From Telopea speciosissima (lineage: Eukaryota; Streptophyta; Magnoliopsida; Proteales; Proteaceae): 64,000 nt of DNA. Every line of letters begins with the position of its first letter. Position 1 is the stretch's first letter. The stretch lies in contig NC_057926.1 in NCBI RefSeq assembly GCF_018873765.1, forward strand, positions 50,087,043-50,151,042. Direction: 5' to 3'. This document shows, piece after piece, positions 23,530 to 35,010 of the stretch. A program made the position numbers and the translations under genes. A model generated the notes under the pieces. It made no database searches. It saw only the letters and a list, made by a program, of their open reading frames with translations, and was not told the DNA's origin.

Positions 23530-24055
23530 ATTTAGATGGAAAGAGATATAGTGACGCTCCAATTACCAGTGGATTCATGATATGATTAATTATCCTTTCA
23601 ATTAATTAATGCCAATTCTCCTCTTCTTTCATATTTAAGACAAAAGGAGTGAAACCCCCTGGACAATGACGCTTGTGAGGGTAGATGAAACCGACTGAAC
23701 TATACTATTATATACTGAAATTACAAAAGTCAAATACGGTATCTTATATTTTAATTGGAGGCATCAGTCCTCTTCTACCGTATTTCTACCGTATGCCGAA
23801 TTGCCACCACAGATTTTGCCTATCTAGACTTTGTTGGGGTACGATCTCTTGTATTCCATCACTTGCATTAGTGGGTTTTTCTGAAGAGTCGTTAAGAAGC
23901 CATAGGGTAAATTATCTGTATAGATTTTCACTATAAATGTAGCACAAGTTTTTTTTGCAATCAATTTCTGAGAGGCATGAGAATGAGCGGTTGTAACCCT
24001 CATCTCCATTGATAGTAAAACAAATCTCGTGAACACATAAACAATCTTACCAAAA
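23530..24055. other. Gene-free stretch
   Basis: No gene or bounded repeat recognised. Confidence 0.5.
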
Positions 24056-24520
24056 TGTTATGTGTCTAGTGGAACCCATTATAGTGTATAGGTGTTAGAT
24101 TGGACCAGTCTAGTATGGGATAGGTTAAAGAGCTTGATTTAACGCGTTCCATCAGCTTTGGAGCTTTTGGCGTATCGGACTAGTACCATCTGGTATCAAA
24201 GTAGGGCACCACGTCACGGGTTCAAGTCACAGAAAGGGTTACCTAGAGTAGAGTGAAAACTATCAAGAGAGAGCTACCTGCCTCCGGGCAAAAATCCTGG
24301 ATCAAAGTAGAACTGTTTGGAAATGGGTACCTACTGCCAGAGTGAGAGCCGCCGAGAATGACGGCTGTGGAAGCATGATGATCAGTTATGTGCCTAATGG
24401 GATCCACTCTAGTGTATAGGCGCTAGATTAGGCCAACCTAGTATAAAATAAATTAAAGAACTTGACTCAACACGTTCCATCAGTTTCGAAGCATATGATG
24501 TATGGATGGAGTACCTAACA
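24056..24520 (+). mobile_element. TRIM-like miniature LTR element
   Basis: Two direct repeats of about 136 bp (24056-24190 and 24384-24520) share TTATGTG, AGTGTATAGG, CGTTCCATCAG and GAGTACC/TAGTACC-like ends. TGGTATCAAAGTA follows the left repeat directly, the usual tRNA-Met primer-binding-site position. The 193-bp interior is non-coding. The flanks caaaa and taaaa could be a 5-bp duplication with one change. The repeats differ at many positions, so it is an old fossil. Confidence 0.6.
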
Positions 24521-25404
24521 TAAAATCATCTTTGTAGGTTTCATTTTATACATATTCAGTCCATATCATTTACTTAGAAACATTGGGGCCCTGAAGACTC
24601 ATGAAGTTCAAGTTTAGGCTGGCTGGAAGCATGAATTAATTTGTCTGTGGGCTACATATCACAAAAGATTAATCAAGGAACCATCCTTCATTCCTTCCAA
24701 AAAGGGTGGTTTCAGAATCAATCAATCAATCACCACCACAAAATCTTGTTGGAAAAACAAAGCCGCCAAATTCTTTCTTGAATCTGAACCCAAAAGTTCA
24801 CTATTAAAAGTTTCCATGGATAAGATACGGTTTGTAGCCATCACTCAATCATTAATCTTTTAGCAACCAAATATTGTCCTCTCATGAATGTGACGGACAC
24901 CCTCAAGCCTATCTTGGAACTAGCTCCCATACTTACCCACCAAGCTTCAACACTTTAATGGCCACAAAGTCACCAAGTTGATTGGACAAGTTGTCTTGTA
25001 TTTAGGTCATTTCTTAATTTTTTAAGCCATATGGACCTACAACAACCCACCTGCCTCACCTTGAAAAGATCTTCAAATTGTAACCTTCACCCTACAAACA
25101 GAAACATTCAAGACCTTAGAGAGAGACCCATGTTTCAATATCTCTATTCTCCCTTAATGACAGTTATTAATTCTAAGTTAATATAATCCCACTTGCATGA
25201 TCTCCATGTCACCTTTTCCTGTTTTCCCCCTTACAACTTGTATGTAATATGTGAGCTAGCTTATGCAAGGCTTTGTGGACCCTGCCCCTTCCCTTCCCTC
25301 TTGATGACCTACTCTAGGCCACAACCCCTCCTTCAAAATTTATTTTTTCTTTACTCCTTTTATCTTTTGGCCTCCTATAACCCATCTTCAATTCTTTCCT
25401 CTTG
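24521..25404. other. Upstream region of the 5-phosphatase gene, no gene
   Basis: No separate gene is supported. This should include the promoter of the gene starting at 25524. I see no convincing TATA box at a fixed distance. Confidence 0.45.
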
Positions 25405-25555
25405 AACTCCATATCAGTGCATGCACAATGATCTTGGAAGGAAAGCAAAGAGAAGTCAGCACCTCTCTTGATCTACTCTTGTAAGCCATCTTCTTTTTCT
25501 CTTTAACTCCATATTAGTGCACAATGATCATGGAAGGAAGGCAAGGAGAAGTAAG

Positions 25556-25566
<11 letters not shown>
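25405..25566 (+). repeat. Duplicated first exon/leader of the 5-phosphatase gene
   Basis: A block of about 62 bp (AACTCCATATCAGTGC.. to ..ACCTCTCT) occurs at 25405-25470 and again 100 bp on, at 25505-25566. Each copy holds an ATG followed by a near-identical reading frame (ILEGKQRE and IMEGRQGE) and a GT at the same place (GTCAGC in the first, GTAAGT in the second). The first copy reads on to a stop at 25484 if not spliced, making an 18-codon upstream frame. Confidence 0.75.
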
Positions 25567-25611
<45 letters not shown>

Positions 25612-28385
25612 ATTAATTCAAATTTTTGTGGTTGTAAGGTCATCTGGCCTAGATTGGTTGTCAATAAGATCCTAAGGAAGGGATTGGGTAGCAACAATTT
25701 TGTTGCAGACTTTCCAAACAATACTGAGACTTCACTAGAAATTCCAATTAGTTCATCAGATAATCAAGGATCTCTCAACCTCAAAAAGACAGCTTTCATT
25801 GATCAAGAAGATATACTTAAATACAAGTAAGCTTTCATTTTTTTTGGATGAATCAAGTAAGCTTTCATTGCCTTATCTAATTTTACCACTAAAGAAGTAT
25901 GAGAGATTTTAATTATTGCTTATTAATATATATGTTTTCTAAATCATTTGATTCAGATTGTTTGTTAATACTTGGAATATTGGAGGAGCTGAACCACCTG
26001 AGAATTTGGATTTGGAGGATCTACTGGATACACACAATAATCCTTGTGACATCTACGTTCTTGGGTAATCAAAATAAATTAAGTTTATATAAATAACCCA
26101 TGTATTAGAAGATGCTTAATTATGTTTTTTATTTCATTCAGGTTTCAAGAAATTGTAACTCTTAGTGCTGGGAATGTTCTAGGCTCTGAAAACAGTAGTA
26201 TTTCCATGAAATGGAATTCTTTGATTAGAGAAGCTCTAAACAAGGGAATACCCTCTTCAGATAATACACAAGAATCTGAAGTAGAGGAAAAACAAAGAGT
26301 TTATGCAGTTAAGGAAGGTAATTTGATGAAGATCAATGTTCCAAGGTACTTTCAGTGCATCATAAGTAAGCAAATGGTTGGAATATTTATATCAGTTTGG
26401 ATTAGAAGTGATCTTCGTGAATATATCAGCAATCCAAATGTGTCATGTGTTGGCTGTGGTATCATGGGTTGCCTAGGAAATAAGGTAATTCAAAAAATTC
26501 CTTTCTTTTTTTTTTTTGGGTAAAAAAAAAAATTTCCATTTAGTACTTACAACCATGAAACTAAATCTCAGTCGAAACTGATGGCCGAAATCTCCGAATT
26601 ATTTCAGTTTTAGGTCTTCTCAAAACGAAATCCATGGTCGAAACCCCAAGTTCTGATTATGGGTTTCAACTTAGGGAGGCCCAGGGTCAAAACAAAGTGT
26701 CGAAAGCTTAAAACGAGATCCGAGCCTCATAGAAACCGGCCTTGAAATCGAGATTTAGAACTTTGCTTACAATTTTCTAAGTCTTTTATTTTGTCATGTG
26801 CAGGGTTCAGTTTCTGTTCGATTTTTTTTGCATGAAACAAGCTTCTGCTTTGTGTGTAGTCATCTAGCTTCTGGAGGGAAAGAAGGAGATGAGAAGCATA
26901 GAAACTCTAATGCAACAGAAATTTTGTCTAGAACAAAATTTCCTCGTGGTCCATCTCTTGATTTGCCGCAAACAATTCTAGATCATGAGTATATTTCGAT
27001 TCATTCAAATTATAAAACAAGCTTCATTCATTGTTCTATTTTTAGTTTAGATATATAGTACGTCCATGTTTCCATCAACTGCCTTCCCTTGTTTTGTTTT
27101 TTAATTCCTTTAAGGCTATGTTTGGAAGCCAAGAAAAGAAAATTTTCAAAAAAATTTTAATTTGAGGAGAGAGATAAATACAAAAAAAAATCATTGTTTC
27201 ATCATGATTTTTGTCTTTTTATGTTTTTTCTTTTCTTGGCTTCCAAACATACCCTAATTGATTTATGAAAGCAAGTGATGCATACATAATCATTTAAAAG
27301 ATTAGTGGTTGCCCTTCAAAGAGAAAGTATAGTAGTTATTGTTGCTTTGAGACAAACAGTTTATAATAGTTTTTGTGAGTGAATGGCCAATAACTCATCT
27401 TCAAAGTTGGTAGTTGTTGAAATCTTTGTGGTTGTGATCTAATAATAACTATATTATTTCACTAGCCACCTTTCATATATTAGTGAATAAGATGATTAGA
27501 AAAGGAAAAAAGTATATTATAAATAATTTTATATAATTAAACTAGTTTCGTTTCTTTTTTTTTCCCTTCTTTGGAGTTCAATATATTTATTTATTCATTA
27601 AAAAAATTATTTTACTTTCTATGAAGTATTAATTTTTTTTAGCTAATAATGTCTGGTCCCCATGCAGTCGGATAATTTTCCTCGGCGACTTGAACTATAG
27701 AATATCCCTTCCTGAGCCAATGACGCGATCTCTTGTAGAGAAAAGAGAATGGAATTCATTATTAGAAAATGATCAGGTAGTTTAATTTATATAATAAATT
27801 GATTCAATATTTAAGATTTTCTCTCAATAATTTTTATTCTAAGATTAACATAAATTTTTATTTATGCGACATAAAGCTAAGGTTGGAGCTCATGGAGGGA
27901 CAAGTATTTGAAGGTTGGCATGAAGGAATGATCCAATTTTCTCCCACATACAAATATTATCCCAATTCTAATGTATATTTTGGGTGTGCTCGAGGTAAAA
28001 AGAGTGAAAAAAGGCGAGCTCCTGCATGGTAAGTGATCATAAGATATAAATTCTGCCTCAAATAAAATAAAATAAATTCAAATAGTTTGTCTTGTTCTCT
28101 GCTGATGGCAATGCCAAAGGTGGAATTCAAGTCAATTAGTTTTATTTTTGTCTAGGTATGCCTGGACGCTAATCATGTACGGTAATTTATTTTTAATATA
28201 TTCTTTTGCTGATCTTTAACCCAAAAAAAAACTCAAGAGCAAAGGTGATTTGTAGGTGCGATCGGATTCTTTGGTTCGGGGAGGGATTGAAGCAGAACCA
28301 ATACAGTAGAGTTGAATCAATGTTGTCTGATCATAGACCCGTCCAAGCAATTTTTACAGCAGAGGCCGAGTTTCTAAGAACTTAA
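25524..28385 (+). CDS. Type I inositol polyphosphate 5-phosphatase, 8 exons
   Basis: CDS exons are 25524-25550, 25639-25826, 25957-26064, 26142-26484, 26814-26998, 27668-27776, 27877-28028 and 28256-28385. All junctions are GT-AG and the phases agree: 413 residues. The enzyme removes the 5-phosphate from inositol phosphates and/or phosphoinositides; plant relatives (the CVP2/CVL1/5PTase4 group) act in vein patterning and ABA signalling. Visible: the plant N-terminal [18 protein letters not shown] (76-82), GFQEIV (108-113), SHLASG (241-246), the catalytic FLGDLNYR (288-295), PAWCDRILW (369-377) and SDHRPV (395-400). All key IPPc residues appear present, so it looks functional. FLGDLNYR replaces the commoner WLGDLNYR. 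The start is supported by an in-frame 9-codon exon with GTAAGT donor. Intron 4 holds a hAT MITE. Substrate choice among InsP3, PI(4,5)P2 and others is not readable. Confidence 0.9.
25559..25606. repeat. (CT)n microsatellite
   Basis: About 24 CT repeats begin 8 nt after the donor of exon 1 of the 5-phosphatase gene and end 32 bp before exon 2. The intron is only 88 bp, so over half of it is this tract. Confidence 0.95.
26554..26765. mobile_element. hAT-type MITE in 5-phosphatase intron 4
   Basis: A 212-bp element: the left end is CATGAAACTAAATCTCAG and the right end, reverse-complemented, CAAAGTTCTAAATCTCG. It has an 8-bp duplication with one mismatch, cttacaac at 26546-26553 and cttacaat at 26766-26773. 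The terminal CTAAATCTC matches that of the MITE at 49049-49433. The interior has GAAATC/CGAAAC motifs and no coding capacity. The intron's splice sites are outside the element. Confidence 0.7.
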
Positions 28386-29213
28386 AAAGGAATTGAAAGG
28401 ATCTTCTTGTCAAAGATTTTAAGGGCTATCAGACCATTTTGACAAGTGCAAGCTCAACAGATCAAGCTTCAAAGTTTAATTCAGGACAAAATGAGAACAA
28501 GTCCTCTTGTTGTCAGTGATGTCAAGCTTGATATTAGTAACCAATGTAAAAATGTGATATTCAATGGTAACGAGGCCATTAGAAATGTCTAAAATGCCCA
28601 GACCTAAGGTGTTTATATCCAATGGTCTCGGCCCCTTGACTCTCCCTTTGTTTATTTCCTTGGTTTGGTTATTTTCTATTTTGTGAGGATTCACCGTTTA
28701 TTTTTACGGGCTTTGTTCCACATCTTTTGTATAGGAGAAAGTTTCATATCCAAGAGTATGGCCTATGCCAATACTCCCATGAGTATATCTCTTTCCTCCC
28801 CAAAAGACACATCTACCCCCCTTATTTTGAGGAGGAGAGAGATAAACACAGGGGAGTGTTAGCGTAGATCACACTCACAGACAGAAAACTACTTCTCCTT
28901 TTGTATATTCTCCCTCCCTCTCTCCCTCCCTTTTTTTTTTGTGGGTCTTTGCAATAAAAATAAAAAAAGGACAACCAGGAATATATTATGAGTTAAGTAA
29001 AGTTATTAGAAAAGATAAGATTAAGAAGCTTCTCTCTTTTTCATATTTGCTTTTTGAAAAGTGTACAGTGATTTTATTTTCCACTTTCCATTTTGGGAAA
29101 GGTTGTCCAACTCCTTACCTTCCCTTTGTTGAATTTAAAAATGTCTAAAAATTGTTCAGTCCAAAAGTTCAGACATTTACAATTCAAAGTGATGTGTACA
29201 CATAATGCTTCCC
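28386..29213. other. 3' flank of the 5-phosphatase gene
   Basis: No further gene supported. It contains the presumed 3' UTR and AT-rich spacer. Confidence 0.5.
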
Positions 29214-29276
29214 GGGAGAATACACATGGCCAGCTATCGCCAGATTTTGATCCTCTGCTGCCATGTGTATTCTCCC
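29214..29276. repeat. Perfect 17-bp inverted repeat
   Basis: GGGAGAATACACATGGC at 29214-29230 is repeated exactly as its reverse complement at 29260-29276, with a 29-nt loop. It would form a strong hairpin in RNA from either strand. The pairing does not extend beyond the 17 bp. Confidence 0.8.
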
Positions 29277-29616
29277 TGGACTTCCCTGAGCCGACTCCCC
29301 AAGTCAAATATTCAACTATGATGACTCCTACTAGATCACTTGATTTTAGTCAATCTTGACTCTTTTCATGAATGAGTATCAGACAAGTATTTTGGAACAT
29401 ATTAAAACCCTTGGATGGGGTGAACCGTCCTCCATGGGAGGAGGAAAACTTAGTCCTTTCTTTTAATATTTTCGATAGAGTTTATGCAATTGTTTGGAAT
29501 GGCCTATCATATAGCTCATAGCTACTCCCGTATTTGTCCTCGCATGATAGCTAAGGAGATGGTTAAAAAAAAATGATTTATATCAATCTTTTTTTTTTTT
29601 TTTTTTTTTGACAAAC

Positions 29617-30215
29617 ATTTATATCAATCTTGATCACTAAAAAAAAATTTATTTTTAGGATCCTTTTAGGCATCACCATGCCAAGTGAAGTATAAAATTT
29701 CACTATTTGCCACTTGACAGTACATTGATTAGTTCATGTGATAGAGGACCACACATACATCTCAATGGCCAAATTTTAGTCCAAAATAAAAAATAAATAA
29801 AAAAATCCTTAGAATTTGATGCAAAGTTTTAGTAAAATTAGCATCAAATGAAGATGAATATAAAATACAAAATGGCATCTTTTGAAATTTAGCTACTTCC
29901 TCTACTCATTTTAAACTGAAATTGTAGCAATAAGATGCTTGGCTGCTGGATCCTCTATCACATGGTTTAATCCATATACTGTCATGTGGCAAATAGTAAA
30001 GTGTTATACTCTATTAGGCATAGTAACAGAAAAGAAAATCCATCTACTGCCATTTGGCCATTGAGATCTATATGTGACATCCTCCATCACATGGAATAAC
30101 TCATGTACTGCCAAGTGACACATAATGAAGTGTTGAAATTCACTAGGAATAGTGATGCCTAGAAGAACCTAAAAATAAATAATCATTTTTTTCAATGATC
30201 AAGATTGATATAAAT
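29617..30215. mobile_element. Foldback element, about 600 bp
   Basis: The outer arms are inverted copies of about 170 bp: ATTTATATCAATCTTGATCA at the left and its inverted match at the right end. Both continue through TTTATTTTTAGG, AGGCATCAC, GCCACTTGACAGTACAT and CTCAATGGCCAAAT. A third, partial copy of the arm lies in the middle (about 29945-30030, CTCTATCACATGG..GTCATGTGGC). The left end abuts a run of about 24 T, preceded by another TTTATATCAATC. Non-coding. The class (foldback or MULE-type) is not settled. Confidence 0.65.
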
Positions 30216-32009
30216 CCTTTGATTTTTTATTTTTATTTTTATTTTTTACCATCTTCTTAGCTACATAAAACTCCTTCCAAAAAGTTAAAAGAAAAGCATT
30301 ATTTAGATGTATTGGGTTTTCATTTTATTGCTCTCATTGTATGAAAGAGTGATCAAGATTTGCCTAAAATCAAGTAATCTAGTCGAAGTCATCATAGTTG
30401 AACATTTGAGTTGGGGAGTCATCCATGTTTAGAGTAATCACCATGACTCATGTCCTTGAATTGATCAAGATTGGCAAGCTATAGATTTCTTCACTGACCA
30501 AAAGAAAGAAACAAGTGACATATATTTTGGCTGAACTTAATATAGTTTAAAGTATCATAGACATCCAAAAAAACAAGGGTTTAAAGTAATATAAGTGAGA
30601 GAGTCTACAGAACCACTACAAAATTTAGAATACAAAGCAAGTACACAATACGTGGCTGTTAAAATATATAGAGTTTGAGAATTCTGTCATTACTCATTTA
30701 TTAAAGAACTGATCAAGGATTACAAGTTGGATCCAATGTGTTATAGCTATCGTGTCAACATCCATCAACTTGAGATATTTGCGGATATGTGGAGTTAATT
30801 CAACTTAAGATATAAACTTAGATTTTCATTTTCTACAATTATAGGAAGAGGGTTGCAACTTGCAAGTCTCAAGTTGCAATACTATATGTTCTAATGAAAG
30901 ATTTAGAAATTGATTAAGGTACTCATTACGTAAAAAGTTGTTGTTACCATCGTAAGCTGGTTGGCTCTCTCTGCTTACAAGTTGTATATGTTCTTATCCA
31001 AAGTAAACTTCTTCAAAGTAAAATATTCACAATCTTTTTAGGAAATTAGTGCATTGGCAATAGTCTGTAATTATAGAGTTAGTTGTTAGGACTGTTTACC
31101 TACGAAATTGAAGGAAAAAAAAATAGTCGAACATTATGACTCCAGAGAGTTTTTTTTTTTTTTAAAAAAAAAAGACTTATGTAAGTATTGACTATATGTC
31201 ATTTTCCGTAAATTTTATAAAAGGCAAAAGATTCGCGTGCAAATTCCTTGGTACGTCCTCTCACATAAATGACGGTCTGACACTCTCTCTCTCTCTGTCC
31301 TCCAAAACTCTCCAACCTATTGGATGATTCATATTGGGTTTTCCATGAGCCCGAATTAGTACTCTTGTGGAAACCCTCTTCCTTTTATAAAAGAAATTGT
31401 TTTGTTTTGGCTTCTAAAGTTTGTGTTATGAATGAAGCTGTTCATGTCTACATGGGTAATACCACAATACCTAATTTTCAAACTTATATACTTGAGGAAA
31501 ATATTTTCCTACATTAATGGTCGTAAACGTTCTGCCTCCTATAGCACGAAGCTGATACCCTTGTTTAGTTACCTAATAAGCTGATACCCACTACACGCCA
31601 TTCTAGGTTCTTAACCATTCAATCAAGGGACTGTAGGTGAAGGAAAATTGCCTCCTATACTTAAAACAAAAGCTGCTAGCTAAAAATCATAATGCAATTT
31701 AATATTTCTTCTTTTAGTTTTTTTTTAATGGCAAACAAAGGACAGTTTTCCTCCACCAGTAGAGGACTGTTCACCCACCATCCTAGGATTCACAAATCCC
31801 TCCTAAGGTTTTAGCATGTTCCAAAATACCCTCCCGATACCCTCTCCCGCCTCACTGTGAGTGGAGGGAAACTCGGTCCACATACAAAAGTCATGGCCAC
31901 AACATATATCATCACATTATTGGATTAAGTGTCTATCACATGATCACCTCCATAAAAAATATATATATATCTATCACATGACCAATAGCAAATAACCAAG
32001 GATAATTAC
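30216..32009. other. Gene-free stretch
   Basis: AT-rich, no gene supported. A passage at about 31735-31890 (CCTCCACCAGTAGAGGACTG..) has a rough counterpart at 29390-29460 in inverted sense, suggesting a dispersed repeat without clear ends. Confidence 0.45.
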
Positions 32010-32181
32010 GAATGTAAATGGATCGAATTTGAATCAAATATAGCAGTATCTATGTTCGCATCCTATAAGCTTTCAAATGGAATTGGATATTTTCCAAAAA
32101 TCTATTTTTCTAATATGGATTCTCAGAGAGGATACGGTCAAAAATTGAATATGGATTTTCAACTATCCATTTACATCCCTA
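32010..32181. mobile_element. Probable hAT-like MITE (TGTAAATGGAT ends)
   Basis: The inverted ends are AATGTAAATGGATCGAA on the left and, reverse-complemented, TAGGGATGTAAATGGAT on the right, like the ends of the element at 17973-18407. The left terminus is eroded and I could not find a matching target duplication. Confidence 0.5.
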
Positions 32182-34669
32182 GTGGAGACAGGAGAGTGGC
32201 GTCGTGAGTCTAAAGAGACATGCACTGCAATCTCAATGTCTGCGTTGAGCAGAGACCTGGAGAAGATAAATTCGAAAAAGAAGATGAAGTTCTAAATTAC
32301 TCCACCAAGGTTGATGTTGAAGTGTATATCTGAAATTACATAAATGTCAATATGTTTAATTTAAATTCTTGTTTAATTACTTATAATATACCATTAATGA
32401 TAAAAGAATCCGTATTCAATTCGTGTTCGTATCCATTTTCTTCAATATGTCAAATGGTTGAACTGAGATTTCTCTGATGTGATGATGTTGTCGATTTAAT
32501 TAATTAATGCCATATGTTGTCTCATCCTAGGAGGGAATGAGGGATGGAGAAAGCCCTGCAGACAACAGAATCACAGTTCCATGTATTTAGCGACTTATAT
32601 ATGGTCCTAAGAAAGAGCATGTCAACCTTATATGATACTGGACTCAGTCAAATAAGATGGCTATATACTTCAACAAAGCTTTTCTAATTATCCAATAAAA
32701 GAGAAGTTGAACTTAATATCTACAATTGTGTCTTTTTTTCTCCTCTCAAAAAACCTCTCTGTTCTCTGAAATGATTCCTTTCGGGGGATATTCATTCATT
32801 GGGTGTTTCCTACCTTTTGTAGGCTAGGAAACACTCCCAAAAAAATATATACATATATAAAATAATAATAATGAAAGGTGTACGTTAAGGATATTCAATG
32901 CCCTCTCTTACATTAGTAGATTTTGTTTGGTTGCAATGACATGCAAATGTTCCCCTTCCACTTTTCTTCCTCTTTCCCACTTCCCTTGCAACCAAACAGA
33001 GCCCACAATGTTATGCAAATAAGTTGTGAGCCAGTTTTCTCTGCAATGCTAGTCATGTATCTCCTACTGAGATACAATTTATCCATGGGTGTCGAAGCCA
33101 TTAAAGATCAGGGACAAGAACTAGAGAAGACACTCACAGTTGTAGAAATGCTAGAAAATGTCTTACGGATGCTTGAACTTTAATGATTAGAAAGTCCCTT
33201 TGCTATCTATGTCTTGACAATGCAACTTGCAATCTGATGATACAGTTCAAAGATACTTCTTTCATGAGATATGCTCTAATGAAATGATGCCAGGAAAACC
33301 TTTGTCATCATCAATCAAAGTTTAGACGAGGCAGCAGAGTGTCCCAAGCAAACTGCCCTCTTCATTAAACAACGAAGGTTTAAAATTTTAAAAATGGTTC
33401 ACATTAGAAAGGGGGCTGAGGCTTCACATACAGTAGTGAATAAGTAATTCACCTTTTGATCTACAGGTGTTTTTCGAGGAAATGCTTGGCAACATTTTCT
33501 CTTCAATGTCAAGCATGCAGTGAATGTGTATATGGATCTGAAATCAATCATCTTATGACCTTGTTTATCGGGGAAATATCCTGGCATTAGTAAGATAATG
33601 TATATGGATTCTCATTAAATATGACCCTGTCCATCTTAATTATTTAATTGTTTCATCGCTGCATGGATCTAAAACCTATAGATTAGTTAACTGCTTTGAC
33701 AAAGCTGCACAACGTAAGAGGAAAAATATAAAAGTTAGGAATTGTAATACGAGCTACTGAAAAAAATTGGTGAATGTATAAAAGAATTGTTATAGGACAT
33801 TTTTTGTACAAATCTTCATAGGACACTGTATAAAGCATTAAATATGTTGACCTGTACAAAAATATCTGAAAACTAAATTTTAATCATATCAACACAAACT
33901 TGGCCAATCCATAATACAATTATAGATAAGGTTTTGTTGAGTCCAGCATTAATAAAAACTTAGATTAATATATCTAAGGAAAGACAAAAATATTACAAAA
34001 CTAATTGTGGATGGATTTGATCCGGATGATTGAAATATCCATGAGTAGCAGATATGAGGACTCAGAGATGAGGTTTAGTTGAAGATCCTCTTCAAAAGCA
34101 GGAGCCACCGCAATCCTAGAAGATATTTCAAGGTTAGAAGCCATTCAAACCTCCTAGAATTGACCTGATCCCACCCCCACCCCCCATCCCCCATCCCCCA
34201 TCCCCCATCCCCTCTTCTTACACCCTATTCATAAAAGCAAACAGGTAAAGTGCTTCTCTGACCACCTTGTCCATTACTATCATGAGATACCCTAGCCATG
34301 AACGACAAGAAAACTTGGAAAAATTAATTAGAGACCTTTCCCAATTAAACCTATAGATCAGGGAAGATTTTAGTCACCTATGGCAGATCAAGAAGATTAC
34401 TTTTAGAACTATACAGTTAATTGTTTTGGTACTACAGCAGTTGGAGAAAATTGGAAAACTCTCACTAATTAATGGGCAGCATGACCGGATCATTTGTCAG
34501 TCTCTGTCCTTCAAGTTACAAATTGGTCAAAATGAAGTGGGAACCAGGAGGAACAGTAACCAAACTCCCTCCTTCCACCTGATTGGGTTAGATAGGCAGG
34601 TCGGTTACCTTGCGTTCATGCACCTAAGGCTTTCCAAGTTATGATCAATGAAAAGACTTTGATATTATA
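32182..34669. other. Gene-free stretch
   Basis: No gene supported. Low-complexity (CCATCCC)n at about 34170-34213. Open frames near 32923-33183 and 34426-34644 have no family resemblance. Confidence 0.45.
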
Positions 34670-35010
34670 TCATTGAACCATATCATCACTCAACCTTGAT
34701 ATTAAAAGCACGAACGGCAAAGAAGAGGCCCCATGGTATATGTTCTTTGCTGATCACATGGTTTTGATTGACCAGACTAGAAAAAGGCAGTACATGCTGA
34801 ATTAGAACCATGATGGATCTTCTAGAATCAAAAGTTGTTAATAAAGTGAATAAAACAGATCATGGACTGCAATTTTAGTAAAGAAGGGGAGTAGACATGA
34901 CAGAGTAGTTAAGATCAATAACCAGTAAATAGCCCAGGAAATCCATTTCCATTGTCTTGGCCCAATCATAACAAAAAGAAATTACAAGATCCATAGGATC
35001 TAAGTTGTGT
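34670..35010 (+). pseudogene. RTE-type LINE reverse transcriptase fragment, heavily decayed
   Basis: Pieces of an RTE reverse transcriptase in shifting frames: EEAPWYMFFADHMVLIDQT corresponds to the APWCMLFADDIVLVDET block of the longer copy, followed by remnants of the NLELWRSTLE and EIHFHCLGPII regions. The catalytic FADD reads FADH here. It has many stops and frameshifts and no ends. It is older than the two other RTE copies in the window. Confidence 0.65.

Noticed and set aside
34426-34644. 72-codon open frame before the decayed RTE fragment
   Set aside because: No match to RTE or any other family; frame probably fortuitous.
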